Shown: positions 10,843 to 10,878 of the stretch, in pieces
Position numbering within the stretch: the first letter of the stretch is position 1
Layout of the letters: every line of letters begins with the position of its first letter
Source: G020354085 sp964629975
Lineage (GTDB): Bacteria; Pseudomonadota; Gammaproteobacteria; Acidiferrobacterales; Sulfurifustaceae
DNA length: 10,878 bases
NCBI GenBank assembly: GCA_964629975.1
Contig: CAZVUN010000103.1
Location: 1-10,878, forward strand
Reading direction: 5' to 3'
The notes under the pieces: generated by a model
What the model saw: only the letters and a program-made list of their open reading frames with translations
What the model was told of the DNA's origin: nothing
Database searches by the model: none
Made by a program: the position numbers and the translations under genes

Positions 10843-10878
10843 TTTTGTCCCCTTTTCGGCAAGTAAAATTGTCCCTTA
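10841..10878. mobile_element. Possible end of an insertion sequence
   Basis: AATTTTGTCCCC (10841-10852) and AAAATTGTCCC (10865-10875) are a near-repeat 24 bases apart, with CTTTTCGGCAAGT between. Multiple GGGACAATTTT-type repeats with a CTTGCCGAAAAGG segment occur at ends of some IS21-family elements as I recall them. It directly follows the ruined higB. The transposase would be outside the window, so this is tentative. Confidence 0.3.

Overview
The window is GC-rich bacterial DNA, most likely from a proteobacterium (a high-GC gammaproteobacterium is my best guess). This rests on codon use, the gene families present and many short hairpin repeats with a GGGA or TGGA loop. I cannot name the species. 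It begins in the 3' half of a tRNA-Arg(CCT) gene. Five bases later comes the end of a tyrosine-recombinase integrase, which marks the tRNA-side boundary of an integrated element (prophage remnant, phage satellite or genomic island). Every convincing protein gene except a degenerate higB at the far end is on the minus strand.

Region 1 (about 55-4861) is one compact minus-strand operon. A sigma70-like promoter lies at 4833-4861 inside an inverted-repeat operator. In transcription order it holds a 67-aa E/Q-rich protein, a Cys-rich 95-aa protein, a 77-aa protein, a 311-aa phage recombination-type protein, proteins of 76 and 97 aa, a small protein with an SSB-like acidic tail, a DEDDy 3'-5' exonuclease, a 68-aa protein, an excisionase-like HTH protein and the integrase. 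Five junctions use a four-base ATGA stop/start overlap. The content fits recombination plus integration/excision. No capsid, tail, terminase, primase, helicase or lysis gene is visible.

Region 2 (4897-7317) carries a SLOG/DprA-like Rossmann protein and a 109-aa protein of unknown function. The rest is structured non-coding DNA: three adjacent long-armed inverted repeats at 5512-5860, then a 1.1-kb repeat island at 6206-7317 with at least three families of short hairpin elements. One family also occurs inside three genes of the recombination operon, in two reading frames, with stem changes on both arms that preserve pairing.

Region 3 (7318-10878) is accessory cargo: a lower-GC Schlafen/AlbA_2-domain protein, an AP2-like DNA-binding protein whose reading frame is cut by an in-frame TGA, a PIN toxin/HTH antitoxin pair with its own operator and 9-bp tandem repeats, and a decayed higB toxin gene that runs into what may be the end of an insertion sequence. 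The second attachment site was not found, so the element may extend beyond the window.
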